Positions 1 to 7,817 of a stretch of DNA of 64,000 nucleotides are shown here, piece after piece. Numbering within the stretch: the first letter of the stretch is position 1; the number at the start of each line of letters is the position of its first letter. This DNA comes from [Clostridium] clostridioforme AGR2157 (lineage in GTDB: Bacteria > Bacillota > Clostridia > Lachnospirales > Lachnospiraceae). The DNA lies in contig NZ_AUJR01000020.1 of assembly GCF_000424325.1 (NCBI RefSeq), positions 1 to 64,000 on the forward strand, read 5' to 3'. Under the pieces are notes generated by a model. It was given only the letters and a program-made list of their open reading frames with translations, was not told the DNA's origin and searched no databases. The translations under genes and the position numbers were made by a program.

Positions 1-317
1 AGCTTTACTCCGTGACAGCGAATGTTTTATCGCCACTTTCACGTCCGTGAGACCTCCCCGGGTACTCACACGTTCTTTCCCACTTATACCTGCCCCGTTT
101 ACTGCTGGCGTTCCGTGCAGTTATTGGACTTTAGTTTGTTAGGCAACCTCATCCACGCTTCACAGCCTATCCGGACAACTTTTACAGGCCAGTGGTTTGC
201 CTCCGGCTTCCTTCAGACCCCACCTCACGATGACGCCCTTGCCATTGGCTGCACCCTTCCCACTGCCGGGCGGGTCAGGGACTTTCACCCGTTAGAACGT
301 GCGCCCGCCGGGCGCAC
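1..317 (-). mobile_element. Group II intron, 5' part (probably class C), cut by left edge
   Basis: Read on the minus strand, the sequence from 317 begins GTGCGCCCGGC, the usual 5' end of a bacterial group II intron. It continues with typical domain I signatures, including a GGTGAAAGTCCCTGA-like segment and, near 45-65, a GGAGGTCTCACGGACGTGA-like segment. The reverse transcriptase/maturase and domains V-VI would lie beyond the left edge. The intron starts three bases after the T-run of an intrinsic terminator, which is the known target preference of class C introns. The apparent plus-strand reading frame across 22-513 is a shadow of this RNA. Confidence 0.8.
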
Positions 318-325
318 CTATAAAA

Positions 326-353
326 GCCCCGGATACGAAAATAATCCGGGGCC
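326..353 (-). terminator. Intrinsic terminator of the FMN riboswitch
   Basis: On the minus strand GCCCCGGAT pairs with ATCCGGGGC around a 9-base loop and is followed by TTTTATAG. It lies just 3' of the FMN aptamer, so it is the expected off-switch of the expression platform. The intron begins at once after it. Confidence 0.85.
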
Positions 354-376
354 TGTTCATCTGCCGCTTACACACC

Positions 377-487
377 TTCTTCTCTCATCCAGACTATACT
401 GTCGGTTTTGGAATCGCACCAAATCAGCCGCCGTAGCGGGTCGCGGACTATTACCGCCGGTAGGGAATCACACCCTGCCCCGAAGAA
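377..487 (-). promoter_or_regulatory. FMN riboswitch (RFN element)
   Basis: The minus strand carries the conserved RFN blocks in order: GGGGCAGGGTGTGATTCCC, CTACCGGCGGTAATAG, a GGTGCGATTCC-type block, then GACAGTATAGTCTGGATGA. The closing helix P1 pairs TTCTTC (487-482) with GAAGAA (382-377). The riboswitch reads toward the left edge, so it should control a riboflavin synthesis or uptake gene beyond it, not the nitroreductase, which lies upstream. Confidence 0.93.
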
Positions 488-579
488 CTTATTTTATTAT
501 AGCTGAATCATAGCACACATGGAGGTGGTTGGCAATAGGCTGCGCCATAATTTCTGCATTTCAGACTTAACGTTCAGAC

Positions 580-1170
580 TCAGCGTTTCCAGACCACCAC
601 ATCCTCCAGCCTTTTGCGGGGACGGGGGGACGGCGACTCCTCCGCATAGCCAAAGGCCACTGCCGCCACCAGCTCATCCCCGCAGTCCATCCATCCGCAC
701 AGTTCCTCATAGGCGAAGAATATGTCGCATATCCACAGGCTGCCGATTCCCATATCCGCTGCTTCCAAAAGCATATTCTCAATGGCAGCGCTGACAGACT
801 GGATATTACAGAGCTCATAAATCCGTTCCTCGTCATCCAGGGAGGCAAACATCCCTTTTCCCTCTGAATTCAAAACAAATATGACCACAGGCGCCTGTTC
901 CATGATTCGGACCGTGTACTCCGCGCCTCCCAGGTGCCTGCTGCTGTCCGGCAGCAGTGCCCTGCCTGTCTTCTCCCGCTGGATTCCGGCCCGGAACGCC
1001 CTCAGCATGTCCGCCTTTGCCTGGCCCTGGATGACCATAAATCTCCACGGCTGCCTGTTCTTGGCTGACGGGGCCTTTATCCCGCTTTCCACAATTTTAC
1101 AGATAACCTCATCCGGTATCTCCCTGTCTGAAAACCTGCGTATACTCCTGCGGCTGTCGATTGCGTCCAT
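580..1170 (-). CDS. Nitroreductase family protein
   Basis: This 196-residue FMN-dependent oxidoreductase of the nitroreductase fold would reduce nitro, quinone or enone substrates with NAD(P)H in the cytoplasm. The N-terminus carries SRRSIRRF (residues 6-13), the usual FMN-phosphate-binding arginine patch. PSAKNRQPW (34-42) follows, and a glycine-rich MGIGSLW segment lies near 145. The start at 1170 follows AAGGAG at good spacing; a longer frame extends to 1311 but overlaps the dehydrogenase and does not look like family sequence. It lies 47 bases downstream of the iron-type alcohol dehydrogenase on the same strand, so the two probably share a transcript. The substrate is not predictable. Confidence 0.9.
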   Translation of the reverse strand: MDAIDSRRSIRRFSDREIPDEVICKIVESGIKAPSAKNRQPWRFMVIQGQAKADMLRAFRAGIQREKTGRALLPDSSRHLGGAEYTVRIMEQAPVVIFVLNSEGKGMFASLDDEERIYELCNIQSVSAAIENMLLEAADMGIGSLWICDIFFAYEELCGWMDCGDELVAAVAFGYAEESPSPRPRKRLEDVVVWKR

Positions 1171-1217
1171 TCTCCGTCTCCTTATTATCTTCCGGGTATG
1201 CCAAACTCCTATGCTCC

Positions 1218-2402
1218 CTACTCCCCCATGGCCATCCTGTAAATTTCCATCATCTCTTCCTTGCCCAGTTCCCGGATACCCGGCAGGGTGCGTTTGCCCA
1301 TGTTGGTGCATTTCTCAGCCATCTCTTCCAGGCGTTCTTCCTCCACGCCCAGTTCTTTTAGGGTGGAGGGCATACCCAGGCTCTTATAAAAATCCTCCGT
1401 GGCCTGGATTCCTGCCAGGGCCGTGTTCATGGGGCAGTCAAAATCCATGTCTATGTTCCACACCCGGACAGCATACTGGGCAAAGCGGTTTACATCGGAA
1501 GGACACACAAACCTGGCCCAGGACGGCCACAGGGCTGCCAGACCTGCCCCATGGGCAATGGAGGGATACATGCCGGAAAGCTCATGCTCCAGCTGGTGCA
1601 CCTGCATGAGGAAATTCCTTCCTGCCCCTGTCAGTCCGTTATGAGAAAGGCTTCCTCCCCACATAAGGGCGGCCCTGGCCTCATAGTTATCCAGCGCCTT
1701 ATCGGCAATTCTGCCCGCCTCCACCGTGGACTTTAAAAGGGCCTCGGCTATGCGGTCCGTCAGTTCCGTGTCCCTGGTCTTGCTGAAATACCGCTCCAGT
1801 GTGTGCATCATGATGTCCACCGTGCCGCAGGCTGTCTGGTATTTGCTTACCGTGCAGGTCAGCTCCGGGTTGCAGATGGAAAACAAGGGGCGGTGGGTCA
1901 CGCTGTTAAAGCCCCGCTTAAAGCCATTTTCTTCGTTTGTAATAACGCAGGAAGCGCTCATCTCGCTGCCGGATGCAGACAGGGTGAGGATAACGCCAAC
2001 CGGCAGCGCCTTGGCCGGAACCGCCTCCTGGCGGAAATAGGTCCATACATCCACATCCGGATTCCCTGCGCCGTCTGCTATACATTTGGAAGAATCAATC
2101 ACGCTTCCTCCTCCAACGGCCAGCACCAGGTCCACGCCCTCCTTCAGACACAGGCTGATGCCCTCCTTGGCCTTTGCCAGGGTGGGATTGGCCTGTACGC
2201 CTCCCAGAGTCACATACTGTATTCCCTCCGCCTCAAGGGCTCCTGTAACCGCGTCCAGAAGACCTGTCTTCTTAGCGCTGGCCCCGCCGAAATGCACCAG
2301 CACCTTCTTAAATCCATATTCCTTTACAATCTTTCCTACCTGCAGATGGGTATCCTTTCCGAATATCATCCTGGTAGGTGTGAAAAACTCAAAATTCTCC
2401 AT
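1218..2402 (-). CDS. Iron-containing alcohol dehydrogenase (butanol dehydrogenase-like)
   Basis: This 394-residue group III dehydrogenase would interconvert aldehydes or ketones and alcohols with NAD(P)H. The nucleotide-binding GGGS is at residues 97-100, followed by VIDSSK. The metal site is visible as the Asp and His of CGTVDIMMHTLE, the His of QLEHELSG and the His of SIAHGAGLA. Length and order fit the BDH/YqhD branch. AAGGAGG precedes the ATG at 2402; an in-frame upstream methionine lacks such a site. It sits between the MATE pump and the nitroreductase on the minus strand, suggesting a small detoxification or redox operon. The exact substrate is unknown. Confidence 0.9.
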   Translation of the reverse strand: MENFEFFTPTRMIFGKDTHLQVGKIVKEYGFKKVLVHFGGASAKKTGLLDAVTGALEAEGIQYVTLGGVQANPTLAKAKEGISLCLKEGVDLVLAVGGGSVIDSSKCIADGAGNPDVDVWTYFRQEAVPAKALPVGVILTLSASGSEMSASCVITNEENGFKRGFNSVTHRPLFSICNPELTCTVSKYQTACGTVDIMMHTLERYFSKTRDTELTDRIAEALLKSTVEAGRIADKALDNYEARAALMWGGSLSHNGLTGAGRNFLMQVHQLEHELSGMYPSIAHGAGLAALWPSWARFVCPSDVNRFAQYAVRVWNIDMDFDCPMNTALAGIQATEDFYKSLGMPSTLKELGVEEERLEEMAEKCTNMGKRTLPGIRELGKEEMMEIYRMAMGE

Positions 2403-2471
2403 TATGTAATCCTCCTTCATGCCGCGTTTACCGCTGTCTTCATTATACATAAATCAGGGGTGTTTTTCCAC

Positions 2472-3857
2472 TTAAATCTGCTGTCTGTTTTTCCCTTGGC
2501 CTTCTTTTGCTTCTCCCATTTTCTTCTCCCACCTTCCCCGCCTGAAATACCAGGCTCCTGCCAGGGCCGGCAGCAGGGGCGAAAGGGCCTGCCCCAGGCA
2601 TATTCCCGTAAATCCAAGACCCATCAGGGAACCCAGAAGCCAGCTGAAGGCCAGGCGCACCACCACGGAGTCCAGCAGGGAGTTGACCATTGCCACGCAG
2701 GCAGCCCCCACGCCGGTGGCAAAGGAATCATAGGTATACATGGCCGCATATACCAGACTGTTTGCGCAGCAGCAGATGCGCAGATACAGCACGCCGTATT
2801 GGGCCACAGCCTGATCAGAGGGCGCAAACAGGGATATGATGCGGACGGCGGATACCTGGACTGCCAGAACCGCGCACAGCGTGACCGCCAGATTAAGCGC
2901 CAGCCCTGTCCTCACTGTCTCCCTTACACGTCCCGTCTTACCTGCACCCATGTTCTGGCCCGTCATGGCTGTCACAGCCTGTCCCACGGCCCAGCAGGGC
3001 ATGCCTGCAAAGGTATTGACTTTGAGTCCGATTCCCACGGCGGCAGCCACTTCCATGCCATGGGCATTGAACATACCGGTAATCAGCAGATAGGAGAGAT
3101 TGACCACCACCATCTGTACGGCGGACGGCAGTCCCACTGACAGAATGGAAACCAGCCTGTCCCATTTTACAGCAAAGCTCCTCCGCCTGAACTCAAAGAC
3201 AAAATCCTGCCTCCGCAGATGAACCACGGAAACCGCAAAGGATACGCCCTGGGAGAAAACAGTCGCACAGGCAGCGCCCTTTGTCCCCATGCCCCATACC
3301 CCCACCAGCAGGATGTCCAGTATGATGTTCACCACCGTTGCCACCAGGACAAAATACAGGGGGCTTCGGGAATCCCCCATGCCCCGCATGACGGCGCATA
3401 CAGCATTGTAGCCAAAGACGCAGATAGTCCCGCAGCAGATGATAAACATATAGTCACACGCATCCTTCATGGCGGCCTCCGGCACGCCCAGGAGTCTGAA
3501 TACAGTGGGGTAGCCGGCCAGTCCTGTCAGTGACACCAGCACTGCTGCCGCGGCTGACAGGGAAAACAGGGTGCCTATGGTCTCCCTCTGCCCTACCCTG
3601 TCCCCTGCGCCCTTGCACCTGGCTGCCAGAACAGTTCCTCCGATGGTCACGCCCGTACATATGGAATTGATGATAAAACTAATCATGGATGCGTTGCTGA
3701 TTGCAGCCAGCCCTGTGCTGCCCACCACATTTCCCACCACCAGCATGTCCACGATGCTGTAAAAGGATTGAAGAAGGTTCGCCAAAAACAGTGGGATTCC
3801 AAAGCGGATAAGCTGTTTTGTGATATTTCCTGTTGTCAGGTCCTGTTCAAGATTCAT
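2472..3857 (-). CDS. MATE family efflux transporter
   Basis: This polytopic membrane protein of about 461 residues has the MATE arrangement: an N-terminal LTTGNITKQLIRFGIPL segment, then roughly twelve hydrophobic helices in two homologous halves. MATE proteins export cationic drugs or metabolites using sodium or proton gradients. The start at 3857 follows GGAGGAG; the in-frame upstream methionine at 3902 lies inside a leader hairpin and is rejected. It is the first gene of a probable minus-strand set with the dehydrogenase and nitroreductase. The leader (3876-4030) is strongly structured, which suggests attenuation control. Confidence 0.9.
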   Translation of the reverse strand: MNLEQDLTTGNITKQLIRFGIPLFLANLLQSFYSIVDMLVVGNVVGSTGLAAISNASMISFIINSICTGVTIGGTVLAARCKGAGDRVGQRETIGTLFSLSAAAAVLVSLTGLAGYPTVFRLLGVPEAAMKDACDYMFIICCGTICVFGYNAVCAVMRGMGDSRSPLYFVLVATVVNIILDILLVGVWGMGTKGAACATVFSQGVSFAVSVVHLRRQDFVFEFRRRSFAVKWDRLVSILSVGLPSAVQMVVVNLSYLLITGMFNAHGMEVAAAVGIGLKVNTFAGMPCWAVGQAVTAMTGQNMGAGKTGRVRETVRTGLALNLAVTLCAVLAVQVSAVRIISLFAPSDQAVAQYGVLYLRICCCANSLVYAAMYTYDSFATGVGAACVAMVNSLLDSVVVRLAFSWLLGSLMGLGFTGICLGQALSPLLPALAGAWYFRRGRWEKKMGEAKEGQGKNRQQI

Positions 3858-3875
3858 GATATTCTCCTCCGAATA

Positions 3876-4030
3876 AAGTAAAAGCAGAAGGTCCCGCATC
3901 AATGCGTAAAACCTTCTGCTTTAAGTGTTTCCTGCGCAAAAATGACGCAGTTCCTGCTCCCATGTCCGCTCAAGGACATACGTCCCCCGGACCGCGCAAA
4001 AGGCCGCAGACGAAACATCGCTGCGGCCCG
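3876..4030 (-). promoter_or_regulatory. Structured leader with terminator-like hairpin upstream of MATE gene
   Basis: Reading the minus strand toward the MATE gene there is a GGCCGCAG/CTGCGGCC hairpin (4028-4002), then ATGTCC/GGACAT (3979-3962), then a TGCG/CGCA hairpin (3949-3933). Last comes a perfect 12-bp helix AAAGCAGAAGGT/ACCTTCTGCTTT (3922-3881) capped by GCAT/ATGC. The last helix is followed by TTTACTTTATT and then the ribosome binding site. This looks like an attenuator. I could not match it to a known riboswitch class. The rest of the 3858-4501 gap holds no gene that I can see. Confidence 0.5.
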
Positions 4031-4501
4031 AAAATCCATCATTCACTGCACGGCAAAGCCCGCTAATAGAAATACACTGATTCCATTAGCCCATGTACTT
4101 AAAATTCCAGCTCTGCCGATGAAGCGCCAGGGGCTGTCCCTGTCCTGTCTTTTACTCCGTACAATGCTTCATCTTATCCATTTGTCCGGAGCGTATCCAA
4201 TGCACAGTTTCATGATGTTTAACCTTTTCGAATTCAAATATGATTCTTTTATTGTAACCTGCCGCACAGGAAGTGTCAAGGCCGGCTTCACAACAGATTA
4301 TCCCGAAACTCCCTCGCCATCTGTTCCTGCCATCCCCCTCCACAGGTCCCCTGGGCCAGCCTGGCCAATGCCTCGCCGGGGAACCGGCGCCACATACAAA
4401 TTGCCCCCTCTCCCCTCGTTCATGCATAAAACAGCATGGACAGACATAAGATTACTCCAGGACCCATATTTCCCGAAAGGGTGTCAGGAGGCGGTTATAC
4501 C

Positions 4502-5773
4502 ATGAGATTCTTCCGAATGCTCCGGGAGCATTTACATATCAGTACAAAGACAGTGATTTACGGGGAAATGCTGGTGCTGAGCCTGCTGTGTCTCGGCATC
4601 TTCCTGTTTAAGACAGACCCGGGCCAGGCAGTCATGAGCCAGGCCTCCAGGCTGGCCGGATACATGAATCCCCTGGAAAACACGGAAGGCGCAGACCCGG
4701 GCAGAACAGGGACAGATAAAAAGACAGATAAGAAAGCGGATAAAAATAAGGATTATATCAAATGGGTGGACTTTGGCGTCACCTCAGAGGCAATGAACCA
4801 GGCATTCCGCCTTGACGTGGACACATGTCAGGCTGACATCCACCTGAACTGGGTGGATTTACTGGCCTATCTGGGGACCCGTTACGGCGGAGACTTTTCA
4901 AAATATAAGCCGGAACACATGACCGCGGTGGCGGAAAAGCTGAAAAACGGAGAAACCACCATGGAAGAATTGACAAAAGACATGAAGTATTACTCTTATT
5001 ACCGTCAGGCTTACGGGGCTGTATTAGACGGCATGGTAGGGCAGTTTGAGGCAGAGATACCTGCAAGCCAGGCCCCGGCCGCTTATCTTCCCTCAGGCGT
5101 AGCAGGGGGCGCCCCCGGAGACCCCGCCACGGTTTGGGTGACAAAATACGGACTCAAGGCATTTTCCCCCATCGCCAAGGGCTTTCCCTACAGTGATTTT
5201 GACGACTTCGGCGTGGCCCGCAGCTATGGCTTCAAGCGCCAGCACCTGGGCCACGACATGATGGGCCAGGTGGGGACTCCGGTGGTTGCCGTGGAATCCG
5301 GCTATGTGGAAGCCCTGGGCTGGAACCAGTATGGCGGCTGGCGGCTGGGAATACGCAGCTTTGACCACAAACGCTACTACTATTACGCCCATCTGCGCAA
5401 GAATTATCCCTACCAGTCAGGCCTGGAGGTGGGCAGCGTGGTGCAGGCCGGGGATGTCATAGGCTATCTGGGACGCACTGGTTACAGCCGCACAGAAAAC
5501 ACCAACAACATCGACGACCCCCATCTCCACTTTGGCCTGGAACTCATATTTGATGAATCTCAAAAGGACAGCAACAATGAAATCTGGGTCAGCTGTTATG
5601 AACTGGTAAAATTCCTGAATCTGAACCGCTGCGAGACGGTAAAGGTGGAGGGCACAAAGGAGTGGAAACGGTTGTACGGCATCAAGGACCCGTTGGTTCC
5701 GGTACAGCCGGCTACGCCGTCCCAGACCGGGCCTCCGACGAAATCGCAGGCAGAATTAAAAACAGAATCATAG
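4502..5773 (+). CDS. M23 family metallopeptidase, membrane-anchored
   Basis: This 423-residue envelope protein should cleave or bind peptidoglycan cross-bridges outside the membrane. A single hydrophobic anchor spans about residues 17-36, followed by a lysine/aspartate-rich linker and a poorly conserved middle domain. The C-terminal lysostaphin-like domain carries the zinc ligands HLGHDMMG (around 248-255), the YYYAHL block and DPHLHFGLEL (around 338-347). The start at 4502 has AGGAGG upstream; an in-frame ATG at 4436 has none. It is a lone plus-strand gene followed by its own terminator. A sporulation or cell-wall remodelling role is possible but not shown. Confidence 0.88.
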   Translation: MRFFRMLREHLHISTKTVIYGEMLVLSLLCLGIFLFKTDPGQAVMSQASRLAGYMNPLENTEGADPGRTGTDKKTDKKADKNKDYIKWVDFGVTSEAMNQAFRLDVDTCQADIHLNWVDLLAYLGTRYGGDFSKYKPEHMTAVAEKLKNGETTMEELTKDMKYYSYYRQAYGAVLDGMVGQFEAEIPASQAPAAYLPSGVAGGAPGDPATVWVTKYGLKAFSPIAKGFPYSDFDDFGVARSYGFKRQHLGHDMMGQVGTPVVAVESGYVEALGWNQYGGWRLGIRSFDHKRYYYYAHLRKNYPYQSGLEVGSVVQAGDVIGYLGRTGYSRTENTNNIDDPHLHFGLELIFDESQKDSNNEIWVSCYELVKFLNLNRCETVKVEGTKEWKRLYGIKDPLVPVQPATPSQTGPPTKSQAELKTES

Positions 5774-5785
5774 TCACATTCCACC

Positions 5786-5840
5786 AAAAGGGCGCATCCT
5801 CTTTTGCATGTCACATACAGAAGAAGCTGCGCCTTTTATT
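5786..5840 (+). terminator. Terminator of the M23 peptidase gene
   Basis: AAAAGGGCGCA (5786-5796) pairs with TGCGCCTTTT (5828-5837), with additional inner pairing around ATGTCACAT, and runs into TTTTATTT. It starts 13 bases after the M23 stop codon. Confidence 0.65.
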
Positions 5841-6140
5841 TACCTGCGGTTTTTCTTACCCATGGCCTCAATTCACCCATGGATTCTCTTCTCACCCGCG
5901 GCTGTCCCTCTCGCCCACCACAGCCACTCCGCCGTTCTTTAAGAACTCCTGCAACGAGCGTATGGAAATCATCGTTCCTGCTATGGCAAAGCAAGGGCGT
6001 GACCGAAGCACTCAAAGCGGCTGACCAAATGGAATGGGTGCGCCAGCTCCTTTTGATCCTTGTGCAGCTCCCACAGGAGAGGTCATTGGCAGATGCGCCG
6101 TAATCACGCCGCTGGGATATAATACCACGGAAACAAAGGT
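5841..6140. other. No intact gene seen; probable mobile-element debris
   Basis: About 300 bases between the M23 terminator and the recombinase remnant. Short frames exist on both strands but none has a ribosome binding site or recognisable motif. Given the adjacent recombinase fragment it is probably degraded integrative-element sequence. Confidence 0.4.
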
Positions 6141-6400
6141 TTACGAAAACCAGAAGGCCATATAGAGAAACGGCGCAAACTTATTGCTGTTCTGGCCATC
6201 ACTGTCCACGCTGTTGGCAATCGCAACAAAGTGAATGCCGTGCTGACGGAACATGACCTCGGTGTAAAAGCCTGTCTGCAAATAATCTCTGCCGATTCGG
6301 CTCATGTCCTTTACGATCACATGGGCAACCTTACCGGCTTCAATATCTGCGATAAGCTGCTTCCGCGCAGGGCGTTCAAAATTGCCGCCACTCCAACGCC
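6141..6400 (-). pseudogene. Serine recombinase (large resolvase type) fragment
   Basis: Minus-strand translation gives an uninterrupted stretch of about 80 residues with resolvase catalytic-domain signatures. In order these are a GGNFERPARKQLIADIEAGK-like segment, VIVKDMSRIGRDYLQTGFY (with the SR.GRDYL motif), then HGIHFVAIANSVDSD and FAPFLY. The frame ends in a stop at 6141, and there is no N-terminal catalytic serine region or C-terminal DNA-binding part. It is a dead remnant of a large serine recombinase such as those of clostridial mobilisable transposons. Confidence 0.7.
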
Positions 6401-6492
6401 TTCTTGTAGCCGTAGATGCCGCGGTAGGAAAGAAAACGTTTTAAAATAGATGGAAAAATATTCATGAAGTCTACCAATCAGGTTCTTTTCGT

Positions 6493-6583
6493 TGTATAAT
6501 GAGTTTGTCGTACAGGGTCACTTTCCTTTGTATATTTTGTTGGCAAACTAATTATACACCAAAGTGTCCTGTACGATATTTTT
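6493..6583 (+). repeat. Interleaved inverted repeats (two mutually exclusive hairpins, one terminator-like)
   Basis: Four segments lie in the order A-B-A'-B'. A (6493-6507, TGTATAATGAGTTTG) pairs with A' (6544-6558) with one mismatch. B (6508-6524, TCGTACAGGGTCACTTT) pairs with B' (6561-6576, AAAGTGTCCTGTACGA) with a small bulge or mismatch. There is no spacer between A and B, so the two long helices cannot form together. The B helix is followed by TATTTTTT, giving it terminator character. It lies immediately upstream of the small gene at 6610. Confidence 0.6.
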
Positions 6584-6609
6584 TCCCACTGGCAGAAATG
6601 GAGGCATCT

Positions 6610-6879
6610 ATGTTCGGAATAAAGAAAAAGACAGAAGTGTTCATGACCAACGACCTGGAATTATACACCACCGTACATCAGGCCCTGAAGGCCGGACAGA
6701 TTCCCTATGAAGTAAAGGTTGTCAATACCGGCACCCAGAACAGACGGACCGGCACACTCATCGTCAGGGTGGGCGAACGGCCTGAGCTGGAAATCCAGTA
6801 CTATATCTATACGCCCCGGGAATTTGCGGAGAGGGCGAAGTATGTGATTGATGAATATAGGAAGAATTTGTCCCGGTGA
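6610..6879 (+). CDS. Conserved hypothetical small protein (possibly DUF2007-like)
   Basis: This is a predicted 89-residue soluble protein starting MFGIKKKTEVFMTNDLE, without signal peptide or membrane segment. The pattern (short strand, helix with QALKAGQIPYEVK, strand with VRVGERPELEIQYYIY, final helix) resembles the small ferredoxin-like DUF2007 family, but I would not press that. The start at 6610 follows GGAGG. An in-frame ATG at 6598 overlaps the binding site, and one at 6499 lies in the inverted-repeat element. The gene is flanked by that element and a bidirectional terminator, so it is probably monocistronic. The function is unknown. Confidence 0.65.
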   Translation: MFGIKKKTEVFMTNDLELYTTVHQALKAGQIPYEVKVVNTGTQNRRTGTLIVRVGERPELEIQYYIYTPREFAERAKYVIDEYRKNLSR

Positions 6880-6964
6880 GGATGTCTGAAAAATCATCTT
6901 TCGTAACATAATCCTGCATTAAATACAATAGTCTTACGGAAACGGTCAGTTACTGTTACATATA

Positions 6965-6998
6965 AAAAAGCGCGGACAAATATTCAATCTGCGCTTTT
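6965..6998. terminator. Bidirectional terminator
   Basis: AAAAGCGCGGA pairs with TCTGCGCTTTT (one wobble) around a 12-base loop, with A and T runs on both sides. It separates the convergent genes ending at 6879 (plus) and 7026 (minus). Confidence 0.75.
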
Positions 6999-7025
6999 GA
7001 CTATTGAGCTGTATTTTCCAAATTA

Positions 7026-7817
7026 TTACAAACTATTTTCAAAGGCCAGCAGCCGTTCCACATCCTCCACAATACCCTGGCAGTCATCCGCTGTCTCCAT
7101 GCCGTACTCCACTACCAGGTCAGCCTGAGGGGTATATTCCCTGGCCCATGTCATAAAGCTTTCAAAATCCAGGGTTCCGTCTCCAATCCGCCTGTGGCTG
7201 TCGTGAACTCCGTCATTGTTGTGAAGATGGTATGCCAGAATCTGCCCCCGGAGACGCTCCATAACGCTGCGCAGGTCCCAGCCATTGGCATGGGCATGGC
7301 CGATGTCTATGAGCACCGGGTACTTTTCCGTCCGGCACAGGGAGACAAACTCATTCTCATCCAGCAGCATATTGTTCCGGTCCATAACCCCTGCATTCTC
7401 CACTGCCACCGGTATTCCAAAGGGACGAAACAGTTCCTCCACCCTGCGGTAATTCACGCAGGAATCCCTGAGCATCCTCTCCTTATCCCTGACAACACAG
7501 TTGTTGTGATGAAAAACCAGATAACGGCTGTTAAGTTTCTCTGAATAACGAAGGGTCTGCTCCACCAGTTCCATGGTATACTCATAGCCCGGGGTTCCCT
7601 GGGGCGCCGAGTGCTCCGCCTTGTAATAGGGACCGTGAAAGCTGATGGGAACACGGCTTAAAATGTCCATGCTCTCCTCAAGAAGAGGGGCAAATATCTG
7701 CTGGTGGAACATGGGAAATACTTCCACCCCCACCTGTCCCCTCCATTTTTCCGCATAGGGCAGAACTCTCTTAAACTCCTCCGCCTTATACATATTGGTA
7801 CTGATGAGCAAAGCCAT
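7026..7817 (-). CDS. Sugar phosphate isomerase/epimerase-like TIM-barrel protein
   Basis: This 263-residue protein belongs to the AP-endonuclease-2 (xylose isomerase-like) TIM-barrel superfamily. These proteins use a divalent metal to isomerise or epimerise sugars or inositol derivatives. Likely metal ligands are in VAVENAG, VLIDIGHAHA, HLHNNDGVHDSH and VVEYG, the usual strand-end positions. It starts inside the 3' end of the ABC ATPase gene (32-base overlap), so it is translationally coupled and the last gene of the importer operon. By context it probably processes the imported sugar. The specific substrate cannot be read from the sequence. Confidence 0.82.
   Translation of the reverse strand: MALLISTNMYKAEEFKRVLPYAEKWRGQVGVEVFPMFHQQIFAPLLEESMDILSRVPISFHGPYYKAEHSAPQGTPGYEYTMELVEQTLRYSEKLNSRYLVFHHNNCVVRDKERMLRDSCVNYRRVEELFRPFGIPVAVENAGVMDRNNMLLDENEFVSLCRTEKYPVLIDIGHAHANGWDLRSVMERLRGQILAYHLHNNDGVHDSHRRIGDGTLDFESFMTWAREYTPQADLVVEYGMETADDCQGIVEDVERLLAFENSL

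Noticed and set aside
22-513. A 163-codon plus-strand frame
   Set aside because: It runs across the group II intron end and the FMN riboswitch on the other strand and has no family character.
1803-3140. A 445-codon plus-strand frame
   Set aside because: It is antisense to the alcohol dehydrogenase and MATE genes, which have clear motifs; His/Gln-rich composition is typical of shadow frames.
3876-4240. Guanidine-I (ykkC) riboswitch upstream of the MATE gene
   Set aside because: The conserved blocks of that class are not found; the leader is reported only as an unassigned structure.
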